IMG/VR virus record: IMGVR_UViG_3300032083_003484 | Location: 1-64,000 of that record | Source: a virus | Strand: one strand, 5' to 3' | Length of the DNA stretch: 64,000 bases | In this document: in pieces, positions 45,102-52,040 of the stretch | Numbering within the stretch: position 1 is the first letter of the stretch | Layout of the letters: each line of letters begins with the position of its first letter | Translations under genes and position numbers: made by a program | The notes under the pieces: generated by a model | The model's database searches: none | Seen by the model: only the letters and a program-made list of their open reading frames with translations | Told to the model about the DNA's origin: nothing

Positions 45102-46360
45102 ACTACCTCCTCAAATGTCCAAGTTGAATGATTTTTTCTGCTTTCCCAAGATCCATAACGATTATGAATGTCTTCTAGGAGTGTTGGCCATTTATCACAA
45201 AAGTCTTTAAAGTTATAGTTCTTTTGCACGTGCTCTCGACCAGCTTCGCCAAGTGCGTTTCGCTCTTCTTCGGGCATTTCCATAATCTTCGTGAGAGCCT
45301 CTATAAAGTCTTCCTTGTTGAGACGGTCCTCATAGATGTAAGGAATGTCTTGAGAGCCTATGATGGCCTTTGAGGACGGTTCTAGGCCTATTCCAAACCA
45401 GTTCTCACCATCAGTTACTTGTTCTTGGAGCCCACCGGTCATATTTACAATGATTGGGGTTCCACAAGAAAGAGACTCAAGGGTTGCTAGACCAAAACCT
45501 TCAGCATCTGAAATGTTGAGGGTGCAATCAACCATATTGTAAATGTTCGCAAGAATCTGCGGTGGATACTTTTGCTTTGAAAAGAATACTTGGCCATCTT
45601 CGTGCATATCAAGTTTCTTTGCAATTGCTTCTAGGTCTTGACCGTTTGGATCTTTTGGTTCTGTATGCATAATAAGAGTTGCCTTGTCCTTTCCAACTCT
45701 TTCCAAAAACTCTTTAAACCAAAATAGCAGGGTTCCTGACTGCTTTCGTCGTGCGTTTCGGTTGTTCCAAAAGAATACAAACTTTTCGTGGGACTCTCCT
45801 AGTTGTTCTTTCCTAAGATCTGATGTAGCTTCTGTTGGCATTGGCTTGAAGATGTCGCCATCAACTGCGTGTGGAACATAGTGAGATTCAACATCCGGCG
45901 CAACTTCTCGAACAATAGCATCTGTAACCTTTGAGATTGAACAAATAACATCATTTGAGTTATAAAACTTTTCATTGTAATAGGGAGCTGGGAAGTTGTC
46001 CCATACGTGATAATAAACCATCGGCATTTGAGAACGGATCTCGTCTTCCATTTCCCAAAGCCACCCAAAGAAACGTGGATCTGTCATAAACCACAAAAGG
46101 TCCGGTCGATGATTTCTCATAATCGACCGGACCACATCAGGCGTTCCAAACCCGTCAATCGGGTAAATGACCCAATCATCGCCCCATTCCTCTGTCTTGA
46201 TGGGGTCGTATTTTGGATGTTTTATAGCACCACCAAGCGAAATAACTTGGTACTTTCCTGTTTTCAGAAGGGATTCTATTACATACTTTGTTTGAGTGCC
46301 AACACCAGACGGGGAAAGAGGCATGTCTGATATTGTTAGAATCTTAATCTTGTCTGTCAT
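45098..46360 (-). CDS. Glycosyltransferase family 4-like (420 aa)
   Basis: I place the start at the ATG at 46358-46360, because GAGGTAAA precedes it and the nuclease stop ends one base before; an in-frame start 12 codons earlier would lie inside the nuclease gene. The product shows MPLSPSGVGTQTKYVIESLL at the N-terminus, FFWNNRNARRKQSGTLLFWF in the middle and ISDAEGFGLATLESLSCGTP as the GT4 donor site. It overlaps the next transferase by 4 nt (ATGA). The substrate is unknown. Confidence 0.82.
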   Translation of the reverse strand: MTDKIKILTISDMPLSPSGVGTQTKYVIESLLKTGKYQVISLGGAIKHPKYDPIKTEEWGDDWVIYPIDGFGTPDVVRSIMRNHRPDLLWFMTDPRFFGWLWEMEDEIRSQMPMVYYHVWDNFPAPYYNEKFYNSNDVICSISKVTDAIVREVAPDVESHYVPHAVDGDIFKPMPTEATSDLRKEQLGESHEKFVFFWNNRNARRKQSGTLLFWFKEFLERVGKDKATLIMHTEPKDPNGQDLEAIAKKLDMHEDGQVFFSKQKYPPQILANIYNMVDCTLNISDAEGFGLATLESLSCGTPIIVNMTGGLQEQVTDGENWFGIGLEPSSKAIIGSQDIPYIYEDRLNKEDFIEALTKIMEMPEEERNALGEAGREHVQKNYNFKDFCDKWPTLLEDIHNRYGSWESRKNHSTWTFEEVV

Positions 46361-46361
46361 T

Positions 46362-47165
46362 TTACCTCGGGCAATGTTTTGTATGTTTGAATTCACAATA
46401 AGTGCAATTCATTCTATTCTTAAAGTATAACTGTTTGTGAATATTATAAACTGCTTTTTTTGTAAAGTCAAGAGCATTTTCAACTTTTTTTTGCCCTGAA
46501 GTGATTTTAAATATTTCTACCCTATTTTTCTTTGCTGTTCTTTTAAGAAGCGCAAAGTGACATTCAACGTCTTTTAGTGGAATGCCGTATTTCTTAGCAT
46601 AAAAATACTTGTAAAGAACTAACTGGTAGTTCGTCATCTTGCTACTTTTCTTTTCTGCTTTCCATCCCCAAGAACAAGTTTTGTAATCTAGAATGTGAAT
46701 CTTGCCATCTGAAGTCTTGATAATAAGATCGATAAAACCTTTGAAAGAAAAGTTATAATCAATTCCTAGATCTTCTTTACAGTCTTCATAAAGAGAGTAC
46801 TCTACAGCAACTAACTCAAACTTGCCGAATTCGATGCGAAGAGCGGGTAAAATAAGCTCAACAAGGTCTTCACCCTGTGCTTTCATCTGTTCTACGAGCA
46901 TTTCATCGTATTCTACACCATCTTTTTGGAGTTGGTTGATTTGTTTTGTAAAATCTTTTTGGAAATAAGAAATAGGGTCTTCTATATTCTCCAAAAGCAA
47001 CTGTTCCGCTGTGTTGTGAACAGCGGAACCAAAAGCGGTATGGGCAGAGCCCTTGAAACCAGCAATGTCGTCGACGTATACTAACTTGTGATACCAAGGG
47101 CATTTATGCCAATTGGAAAGTTCGGAAAAAGAAATATGTGGTTTATGTAGCTTCGGCTCGGTCAT
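46362..47165 (-). CDS. PD-(D/E)XK nuclease (RecB/Cas4-like, 267 aa)
   Basis: A protein of 267 residues. The N-terminal HISFSELSNWHKCPWYHKLV, the GSAVHNTAEQLL helix and IHILDYKTCSWG near residue 157 give the PDDEXK_1 core (catalytic D and K). The C-terminus has CTYC and a later HC pair, like the cysteines that bind an iron-sulphur cluster in AddB and Cas4. A single N-terminal cysteine in the HKCPWY segment could be the fourth ligand. Its role could be DNA end processing or recombination. It is coupled to the downstream glycosyltransferase and overlaps the metallopeptidase-like gene by 23 nt. Confidence 0.8.
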   Translation of the reverse strand: MTEPKLHKPHISFSELSNWHKCPWYHKLVYVDDIAGFKGSAHTAFGSAVHNTAEQLLLENIEDPISYFQKDFTKQINQLQKDGVEYDEMLVEQMKAQGEDLVELILPALRIEFGKFELVAVEYSLYEDCKEDLGIDYNFSFKGFIDLIIKTSDGKIHILDYKTCSWGWKAEKKSSKMTNYQLVLYKYFYAKKYGIPLKDVECHFALLKRTAKKNRVEIFKITSGQKKVENALDFTKKAVYNIHKQLYFKNRMNCTYCEFKHTKHCPR

Positions 47166-47793
47166 TTAGCTCCTTTATCTTGTTAAACGCCTCTGGTGAG
47201 ATCTTAGCAGATGCGGAGGCGCTTGTCAAGTAAAAGTGCTCAAAAGCGTTGGCCCAGTATTCCCTGAGAGACGTCGCCCCATACGGAGAGGCGAAGAGGC
47301 CTGGAGTTAGGATGTGTAAGATGTCGTAGCCAACAGTTTGATAAAGAAACTCATCCCATTCTGGGTCATACTCAAACGGAACAGTTATAAGGAACTTTTC
47401 TGGAATTGCTATTTGAGCTTGCTTTCCCATTAGGCCGATTAGCTTTAAGTATTTTTCTTTATACTCTTGTTGGATCTTGCCGTCGCCATAGATAAAGTCG
47501 GTGAAGCGCTCCTCAAGAGAGTGCGCAACCTCGTGCACGATGTCGTCTAGAAAGTCCTGTTCGGAAGACTGTTCAGGCAAGACATAGATAGCGCCGTCAG
47601 CATAGGCAGCATTTAGCTCTCTTTCTCTAAGATCCTCAAACTCACCAACATAAATAACATCGATGCCTTGCATTAGAAAATAACCCGGTAAGGCTTTTTC
47701 TAATTTTTCCAAGGCTTGTTTAAAATCAAACCTAGTCTTTCCTTGTATAAAAACCTCAATTTGTCCGGCGTATAAAGTAAAAAAATTATTCAT
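47143..47793 (-). CDS. Zincin-like protein with HEVAH motif (216 aa)
   Basis: A protein of 216 residues with DDIVHEVAHSLEERF near residue 85, which matches the HExxH zinc motif of metallopeptidases. No signal peptide or membrane helix is visible, so it would act in the cytoplasm or be packaged. A third ligand is not obvious; the E of SLEERF or the C-terminal YWANAFEHF segment are candidates. Possible roles are processing of virion proteins or of host factors. 8-nt overlap with the preceding gene. Confidence 0.6.
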   Translation of the reverse strand: MNNFFTLYAGQIEVFIQGKTRFDFKQALEKLEKALPGYFLMQGIDVIYVGEFEDLRERELNAAYADGAIYVLPEQSSEQDFLDDIVHEVAHSLEERFTDFIYGDGKIQQEYKEKYLKLIGLMGKQAQIAIPEKFLITVPFEYDPEWDEFLYQTVGYDILHILTPGLFASPYGATSLREYWANAFEHFYLTSASASAKISPEAFNKIKELNDRAEAT

Positions 47794-48055
47794 CGTCTTC
47801 AGCTTGCGGACCTAGATCGTCCATTGCTTGCTCGTAGCCACGAATAAAGTTTTCCTCAGCAAGAGCAAAAACAAGCTCTGGGAAGTGTGAAGCCAGTACA
47901 TCAATAACCATCTCAACCGTAACATTGCCGGTTTCCGGCTTAAGCTCTTTTCCAACATAATCAACAACAAAAGTCTTAAGTTCGTTGTCGACCTGTACAA
48001 CCTCATCAAGATCAGGATTACGCATTGCTTCTTCCATGGTTTTTATCTTTTCCAT
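47786..48055 (-). CDS. Small acidic protein (89 aa)
   Basis: An 89-residue acidic protein (MEEAMRNPDLDEVVQVDNEL; MDDLGPQAEDDE at the C-terminus) with helices and no motif. A TAAGAGGTAAAAA ribosome site is present. It lies between the PhoH gene and the zincin-like gene and overlaps the latter by 8 nt. Function unknown. Confidence 0.5.
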   Translation of the reverse strand: MEKIKTMEEAMRNPDLDEVVQVDNELKTFVVDYVGKELKPETGNVTVEMVIDVLASHFPELVFALAEENFIRGYEQAMDDLGPQAEDDE

Positions 48056-48065
48056 TTTTTACCTC

Positions 48066-49376
48066 TTATAAGATCTTGGATGCTAGAGTAGCAATCTTGG
48101 ATCGCTCACCTCTAACAAGTGTGACGTGGCCGGAGATTTCGTACTCCTTGAACTTCTCAACTGCGTAAGCAAGTCCGTTTGACGTCTCGTCAGTATAGTC
48201 ATTATCGATTTGCTCAATGTCTCCGGTGAGAACAATCTTTGTATTATTTCCAACACGTGTAATAATAGTTTTTATTTCATGCATTGTCAAGTTTTGTGCT
48301 TCATCAATAATAATGTAAGCGTTGTTTATTGAACGACCACGAATGTAAGTAAGTGCTTCAATCTCAATAATTCCTCGCTCTTGGAACATCTTAAAATTTT
48401 CCTTGCCTGAGAGCAGGGTTTCTAAGTTGTCCTGAACGGGGGCTAGCCAGGGAAGCATCTTTTCTTCTAGCGTACCTGGAAGGAAGCCAATGTCCTTACC
48501 CATAGGAGTTACGGGACGTGATACAATAAGTTTGTCGTATTCTTCCTTCTCTAAGACTAGCTCCAACCCAGCAGCAATTGCGGTCAAGGTTTTGCCAGTT
48601 CCTGCTTTTCCGATAAGGCTTACCAAACTAATGCTGTCATCTAAAAGTAAGTTTATAGCAAATGCTTGCTCTTTGTTTCTTGGAGACAGAGTGTTAAATA
48701 CCTTTACACGCTCGCCTGAACGAACTTTTCGCAAAGGGGATGACGGTCTAATATATCTTGCTAGCGCAGTCTTTTTATCGTTAGCATTGGAAACCAACAT
48801 CAAGAACTGACTTGGGTAATAAGCTTCATCTACAAAGATTTCTTCACCGGCATAAAACCGATCAACAACTTCATCATCAACCAAAACTGATGAGAAGCCT
48901 GTGTAAAGTTCGCTTGTGTCTTTTACGACCTTTGAGCGAATATAGTCTTCACACAGGAGACCAAGAGAGTCGCACTTGACTCGCATGTTGATGTCCCTGG
49001 AGACCATGACATGCTTTCTCCGTGGGTTGGCGGCTCGCTCTTGGAAAGCGCAGCAAATGATCTCATTGTCTGGATCTTTTAATTGAATGTCCGGACAGTC
49101 TGCTAGATTTTCAGGATCTAACTGAACTGCTTTTAAAATTCCTAAACCTTTTCCTAAACGAACTCCTTTATAAAGAGATCCTTTTTCTCGCAAACTGTCT
49201 AAAATGCGGATTGTTTCTCTGGCATTTCTGCCAACACCATCTTGCCTTTTCTTGTGTTTATCTAACTCTTCTAGGACCTTAAAGGGTAATAAAATATCGT
49301 TATTCTCAAACGCATAAAGCGAATCCGGATGTGTCAAAGGTACATTCGTATCTAGAACATAAGTTTTTTTTGCCAT
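48066..49376 (-). CDS. phoH: PIN-PhoH ATPase (PhoH2-like, 436 aa)
   Basis: A protein of 436 residues. An N-terminal PIN ribonuclease domain (YVLDTNVPLTHPDSL; ELDKHKK; KDPDNEIICC; VSRDINMRVKC, with acidic residues at the expected places) is fused to a PhoH ATPase: Walker A GKAGTGKT near residue 257, SRPVTPMGKDIGFLPG, Walker B AYIIIDEAQN near residue 353 and VLTGDIEQID. PhoH2 proteins are RNA helicase/RNases. phoH genes are frequent in marine phages and may affect RNA turnover. A strong AAAGGAGA ribosome site precedes the ATG. Confidence 0.9.
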   Translation of the reverse strand: MAKKTYVLDTNVPLTHPDSLYAFENNDILLPFKVLEELDKHKKRQDGVGRNARETIRILDSLREKGSLYKGVRLGKGLGILKAVQLDPENLADCPDIQLKDPDNEIICCAFQERAANPRRKHVMVSRDINMRVKCDSLGLLCEDYIRSKVVKDTSELYTGFSSVLVDDEVVDRFYAGEEIFVDEAYYPSQFLMLVSNANDKKTALARYIRPSSPLRKVRSGERVKVFNTLSPRNKEQAFAINLLLDDSISLVSLIGKAGTGKTLTAIAAGLELVLEKEEYDKLIVSRPVTPMGKDIGFLPGTLEEKMLPWLAPVQDNLETLLSGKENFKMFQERGIIEIEALTYIRGRSINNAYIIIDEAQNLTMHEIKTIITRVGNNTKIVLTGDIEQIDNDYTDETSNGLAYAVEKFKEYEISGHVTLVRGERSKIATLASKIL

Positions 49377-49405
49377 GTGGTTTATCTCCTTTCTTTAAAT
49401 AGTGT

Positions 49406-49600
49406 TTAGATCGATTCCATGGCCTTTCTATAACATTTTGGGAGAACCGAGAAACTAGTAAAAACAACCTTTCTTTTTGTTGTTCCAAAGTTAGTTTTCG
49501 TTGTGAGAATAAAGTTTAAGCATCTTTCTGAGGAATTCGCCTTGTCAAACTCAATATTGATATTTCTAGCAAAGCTAGGGTCTAATTTTTCATCATACAT
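49406..49600 (-). CDS. Small hypothetical protein (64 aa)
   Basis: I start this at the ATG at 49598-49600, because AAAAGGAA lies 7-14 nt upstream; the longer open frame would run into tRNA-Asn. The 64-residue product (MYDEKLDPSFARNINIEFDK; TKTNFGTTKRKVVFTSFS) is basic in its C-terminal half and has no motif. It sits between tRNA-Asn and phoH. Function unknown. Confidence 0.45.
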   Translation of the reverse strand: MYDEKLDPSFARNINIEFDKANSSERCLNFILTTKTNFGTTKRKVVFTSFSVLPKCYRKAMESI

Positions 49601-49630
49601 AATTTTTTTCCTTTTGTGTTTCGCTACCAG

Positions 49631-49705
49631 CTCTGACACTTGGACTCGAACCAAGGACAAGCGGATTAACAGTCCGCCGCTCTAAACCAACTGAGCTATG
49701 CCAGA
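49631..49705 (-). tRNA. trnN-GTT: tRNA-Asn (anticodon GTT)
   Basis: The minus strand folds as a full cloverleaf: acceptor TCTGGCA/TGTCAGA (with one G-T pair), D-arm GCTC...GAGC, anticodon arm GCGGACTGTTAATCCGC with GTT at positions 34-36, T-arm CTTGG TTCGAGT CCAAG, and discriminator G. The CCA end is not encoded. The first ten bases also serve as the last codons and TAG stop of the phosphomannomutase gene. Confidence 0.93.
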
Positions 49706-50415
49706 ATATTTAATATATTTATTGTCTCTTCCCATCCTTCTGTCTGAACGGAAACTCCTAATCTATTATCAACAATCTTTTTAGAAAGAGCATAATCATT
49801 TCCACCAGGGCGAGTTCTGTCTCCAACAAAAGCCAACCTTGCATTCGGGTGAAGCTCTAAGACTTCTTCAGCAACCTGGGACTTGTCTTGACCTGGATTG
49901 TTTAGGTCTAATGAGATCTCTCCACCGGCAACAGCAGATACTCCTGGGAATGTTTGTTCTATCTTCTTTACCAAGCCTAATCTTTCACCGGACATTTTAT
50001 CCCAAGTATGGTATTCTTTTCGTTCCTGTAGTGTCGCATTTCGGCCAACAATAGAAAAGTTCCACATTCCAATTCTTTTTTCTATGTGGTTTCCAGTCTT
50101 AAAAGGATAGTCAGAAGATCTAAGCTGGAATTTAAGAAACCTTTCAAAGCCAAGTGGTGGTCTAAAGTCTCTTTGATAAACTTTTTTATCGTTCTTGTAA
50201 AAGGCATTTCCCATACAAGCAAAAATACCCCCGGACAAGTTGAGAGTGTCCGGGGGTAACTGCTCTTCTATTTTTTCTAGATCTGAACCTGAGCATAAAT
50301 AAAATGTATGCTCTTTTGCCCAGTCCTCAAAGAAAGTTAGGAACTCTTTTGTTGCGGGCTGTCTTGCCGGGGTTAAAGTTCCATCAACATCAAATATATA
50401 TACTTTTTCAGTCAT
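49696..50415 (-). CDS. pmm: Eukaryotic-type phosphomannomutase (HAD superfamily)
   Basis: A protein of 239 residues that follows the PMM family in order: FDVDGTLTPARQP (nucleophile D9, D11), LNLSGGIFACMGN, RIGMWNFSIVGRNATLQERK (the substrate-binding Arg cluster), VAGGEISLDLNNPGQDKSQV and FVGDRTRPGGNDYAL. PMM interconverts mannose-6-phosphate and mannose-1-phosphate; with the isomerase-like cupin and gmd it would complete most of a GDP-mannose route, lacking only a visible guanylyltransferase. The usual length is about 245. A 12-bp inverted repeat lies inside the gene. The stop codon sits inside tRNA-Asn. Confidence 0.88.
   Translation of the reverse strand: MTEKVYIFDVDGTLTPARQPATKEFLTFFEDWAKEHTFYLCSGSDLEKIEEQLPPDTLNLSGGIFACMGNAFYKNDKKVYQRDFRPPLGFERFLKFQLRSSDYPFKTGNHIEKRIGMWNFSIVGRNATLQERKEYHTWDKMSGERLGLVKKIEQTFPGVSAVAGGEISLDLNNPGQDKSQVAEEVLELHPNARLAFVGDRTRPGGNDYALSKKIVDNRLGVSVQTEGWEETINILNILA
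50226..50258 (-). repeat. Perfect 12-bp inverted repeat with T-run (terminator-like) inside the phosphomannomutase gene
   Basis: The minus strand has TACCCCCGGACA, a 9-nt loop and TGTCCGGGGGTA, immediately followed by TTTTT. The stem is GC-rich and perfect, as in intrinsic terminators, yet it lies in the middle of an intact reading frame (residues about 53-63). It could attenuate transcription or be a chance product of Pro, Gly and Ser codons. Confidence 0.55.
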
Positions 50416-51109
50416 TTGAGCATTCTAGTGAGAACTCTTGTTTCTCTCCGGAGTTTAGTTTGATTGTAACATCACGCTTTTCAAACCAAGTTCTTCCGAT
50501 GCGGCTGTCGGCGGCATCCTCTAATGTTGCTCTGAGTTCTCCAACGGTTGTAGTAATAACGGTGGAAATAGAAACTTCGGCGCTCTCACGATCAGTCATC
50601 TCGGTTGTTTTCTCAAACGCATCGTAGATAGCACTTGGCTTAGCATCAATTAGCGTATCAAAGTAATCAACAATGGCATTAGACATTGTGCGGCCTCTAT
50701 CTTCCCTTAGAGCGGCATTAACATTTTCTCCGTTCATCTCCTTTCCATCTAGAAGCTTCTCAAGGGGCGCAGTAATCACGCTGGTTGAAAGCTCTTCTTC
50801 TAAGTTTAGGAGGGTCTTGAAAACATCCCAATCAAAATAGAAGCCGCCAATCAAAGCCACCCCATCACCATAAAGGTCTAGATAGGTTTCTCCCTCAAAG
50901 CAAAGGTTATTGTTTCTAATAACTTCCCGATCTGTGAGAAGTTGATATACATCGTCCAAAAGGCCGGTCTCTTCAATTGCCAGATCTACAAAGTCATCAT
51001 CAACGTGGATGCCATAGTAAGTTCCTTCAATAGTGATAGAGACTTGGTTTTCATCGTCGGCATCTAAGTTATCAAAAAAGCTTGTCCAGTTTTTTGTTGT
51101 TGTATTCAT
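50408..51109 (-). CDS. Hypothetical protein (233 aa)
   Basis: A strongly acidic 233-residue protein (DDENQVSITIEGTYYGIHVD; YLDLYGDGVALIGGFYFDWD) with alternating beta strands in the N-terminal half and helices in the C-terminal half. No transmembrane helix, signal or catalytic motif. An AAGGAGAAAA ribosome site lies before the ATG, 16 nt from the tRNA remnant. It overlaps the phosphomannomutase gene by 8 nt. I do not recognise it. Confidence 0.55.
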   Translation of the reverse strand: MNTTTKNWTSFFDNLDADDENQVSITIEGTYYGIHVDDDFVDLAIEETGLLDDVYQLLTDREVIRNNNLCFEGETYLDLYGDGVALIGGFYFDWDVFKTLLNLEEELSTSVITAPLEKLLDGKEMNGENVNAALREDRGRTMSNAIVDYFDTLIDAKPSAIYDAFEKTTEMTDRESAEVSISTVITTTVGELRATLEDAADSRIGRTWFEKRDVTIKLNSGEKQEFSLECSND

Positions 51110-51125
51110 TTTTCTCCTTATTTAG

Positions 51126-51180
51126 TAGACCCACCAGGACTTGAACCTGGAACCAATCGTTTATGAGACGTATGATTTAA
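51126..51180 (-). pseudogene. Truncated tRNA with CAT anticodon (3' half)
   Basis: The minus strand has a CTCATAA anticodon loop (anticodon at 51163-51165), a perfect T-arm CCAGG TTCAAGT CCTGG, then TGGGTCT and A as acceptor 3' strand and discriminator. The 5' acceptor strand and the D-arm are missing: the sequence upstream is an AT-rich stretch that runs straight into the intact tRNA at 51187. Only three pairs of the anticodon stem remain. It resembles the 3' half of the neighbouring tRNA(CAT), so it is probably a degraded duplicate. Confidence 0.7.
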
Positions 51181-51186
51181 TATTAA

Positions 51187-51260
51187 TGGGCGCAGAGGGA
51201 CTTGAACCCCCATTGGATCGTTTATGAGACGACGGCATTAACCAATTATGCTATACGCCC
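51187..51260 (-). tRNA. trnI-CAT: tRNA with CAT anticodon, probably tRNA-Ile2 (lysidine-modified)
   Basis: A complete cloverleaf on the minus strand: acceptor GGGCGTA/TGCGCCC, D-arm GCAT...ATGC, anticodon arm GTCGT CTCATAA ACGAT, T-arm GGGGG TTCAAGT CCCTC, discriminator A. The CAT anticodon fits tRNA-Met or tRNA-Ile2. The T-loop TTCAAGT is that of bacterial tRNA-Ile2, and the next gene upstream is a TilS-like lysidine synthase, which acts only on tRNA-Ile2. So Ile2 is favoured, elongator Met is not excluded. CCA is not encoded. Confidence 0.88.
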
Positions 51261-51323
51261 TTATACGGTTTTTACAGACTGATCAGGAGGGACGGTGACA
51301 GTGTCTGAAGGGAACCGTAAACC

Positions 51324-51935
51324 TTATAACTCATTGTATAAGCTTTTTACTTTTTTTGCAACAACTTTTTGTATGCCTGGGTTGATTTTCTTAATTTCTG
51401 GAATAATAACGTTTCGGATTCTGTTTCTTGCGAAAGCATTATCATTATTAGATCTATCCTCAATCCAAGGCATTTCTTTTTTATCACACCATTTGATCAA
51501 CTTTTCTTTTTTTGTCAAAAGGAAAGGACGTATAACATTACCCCTCCTGTATGGTGTGATTTTTGCTTTTCCGTGTAGTGAAGAAAAAACATAAAATTCA
51601 ACAACATCATCCAAGTGGTGACCTGTGATGATTGGCTTGTCGCTAAATTCATCAAAGAATTTATATCTTTGATCTCGCCAGAACTCCTCTTGAGAGGCTC
51701 CAGGAGGCTTCACAGCGCCAAGGAAGCCGGTGTGAAGGGTAAGGGTGCGGTTTTCACAGAAACGTCTTAGAAAGGCTTCTGCTTCGTTTGACGTTGGGGT
51801 GTTGTGATTAAAGAAAAGCACCTCAACGTCATTTGATGGGTTGTTTGAGATAAAACTCAAGGCCGCCATAGAGTCAACGCCGCCAGAACAGGCAACATAA
51901 GATACTCTTGGGATGTTTCCAAGTAGTTGAATCAT
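51324..51935 (-). CDS. tilS: TilS-like tRNA(Ile)-lysidine synthase (catalytic domain only)
   Basis: A protein of 203 residues of the PP-loop ATPase family: CSGGVDSMAALSF (SGGVDS at 17-22), EVLFFNHNTP, EEFWRDQRYKFF and GHHLDDVVE, followed by RPFLLTKKEKLIKWC and WIEDRSNND. This is the order of TilS, which converts C34 of tRNA-Ile2 to lysidine so that it reads AUA and is charged with Ile. Bacterial TilS is often longer (E. coli 432 aa); here the C-terminal tRNA-binding domains are absent. A sigma-70-like promoter lies directly upstream with its -10 box 6 nt from the ATG, and no ribosome site is seen. The tRNA(CAT) gene follows 63 nt downstream. Confidence 0.82.
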   Translation of the reverse strand: MIQLLGNIPRVSYVACSGGVDSMAALSFISNNPSNDVEVLFFNHNTPTSNEAEAFLRRFCENRTLTLHTGFLGAVKPPGASQEEFWRDQRYKFFDEFSDKPIITGHHLDDVVEFYVFSSLHGKAKITPYRRGNVIRPFLLTKKEKLIKWCDKKEMPWIEDRSNNDNAFARNRIRNVIIPEIKKINPGIQKVVAKKVKSLYNEL

Positions 51936-51941
51936 ACAAGC

Positions 51942-51970
51942 ATTATAAATTACTTGTATGAAAAAGTCAA
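51942..51970 (-). promoter_or_regulatory. Near-consensus sigma-70 promoter of tilS (leaderless)
   Basis: On the minus strand TTGACT (51965-51970), a 17-nt spacer and a perfect TATAAT (51942-51947). The ATG of tilS starts after GCTTGT, exactly 6 nt after the -10 box, so transcription would begin at or beside the start codon. It could also drive the downstream tRNAs. It would be active with host RNA polymerase at the onset of infection. Confidence 0.7.
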
Positions 51971-52011
51971 TAAATTATTTTTTCAAGCTAGCGCAGACAA
52001 CGAAAGAAGAA

Positions 52012-52040
52012 AAGAGCCAATAATAAAACTTACTGCTCTT
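52012..52040 (-). terminator. Weak hairpin followed by a pyrimidine run after the 109-aa membrane gene
   Basis: AAGAGC and GCTCTT pair across a 17-nt loop on the minus strand, followed by TTTTCTTC. The stem is short and the loop large. The position, at the stop codon of the membrane gene and before the tilS promoter, fits an inefficient terminator that separates the two units. Confidence 0.3.

Noticed and set aside
49601-49660. Longer start of the 64-aa gene next to phoH
   Set aside because: It would overlap tRNA-Asn, and the ribosome site supports the later ATG.
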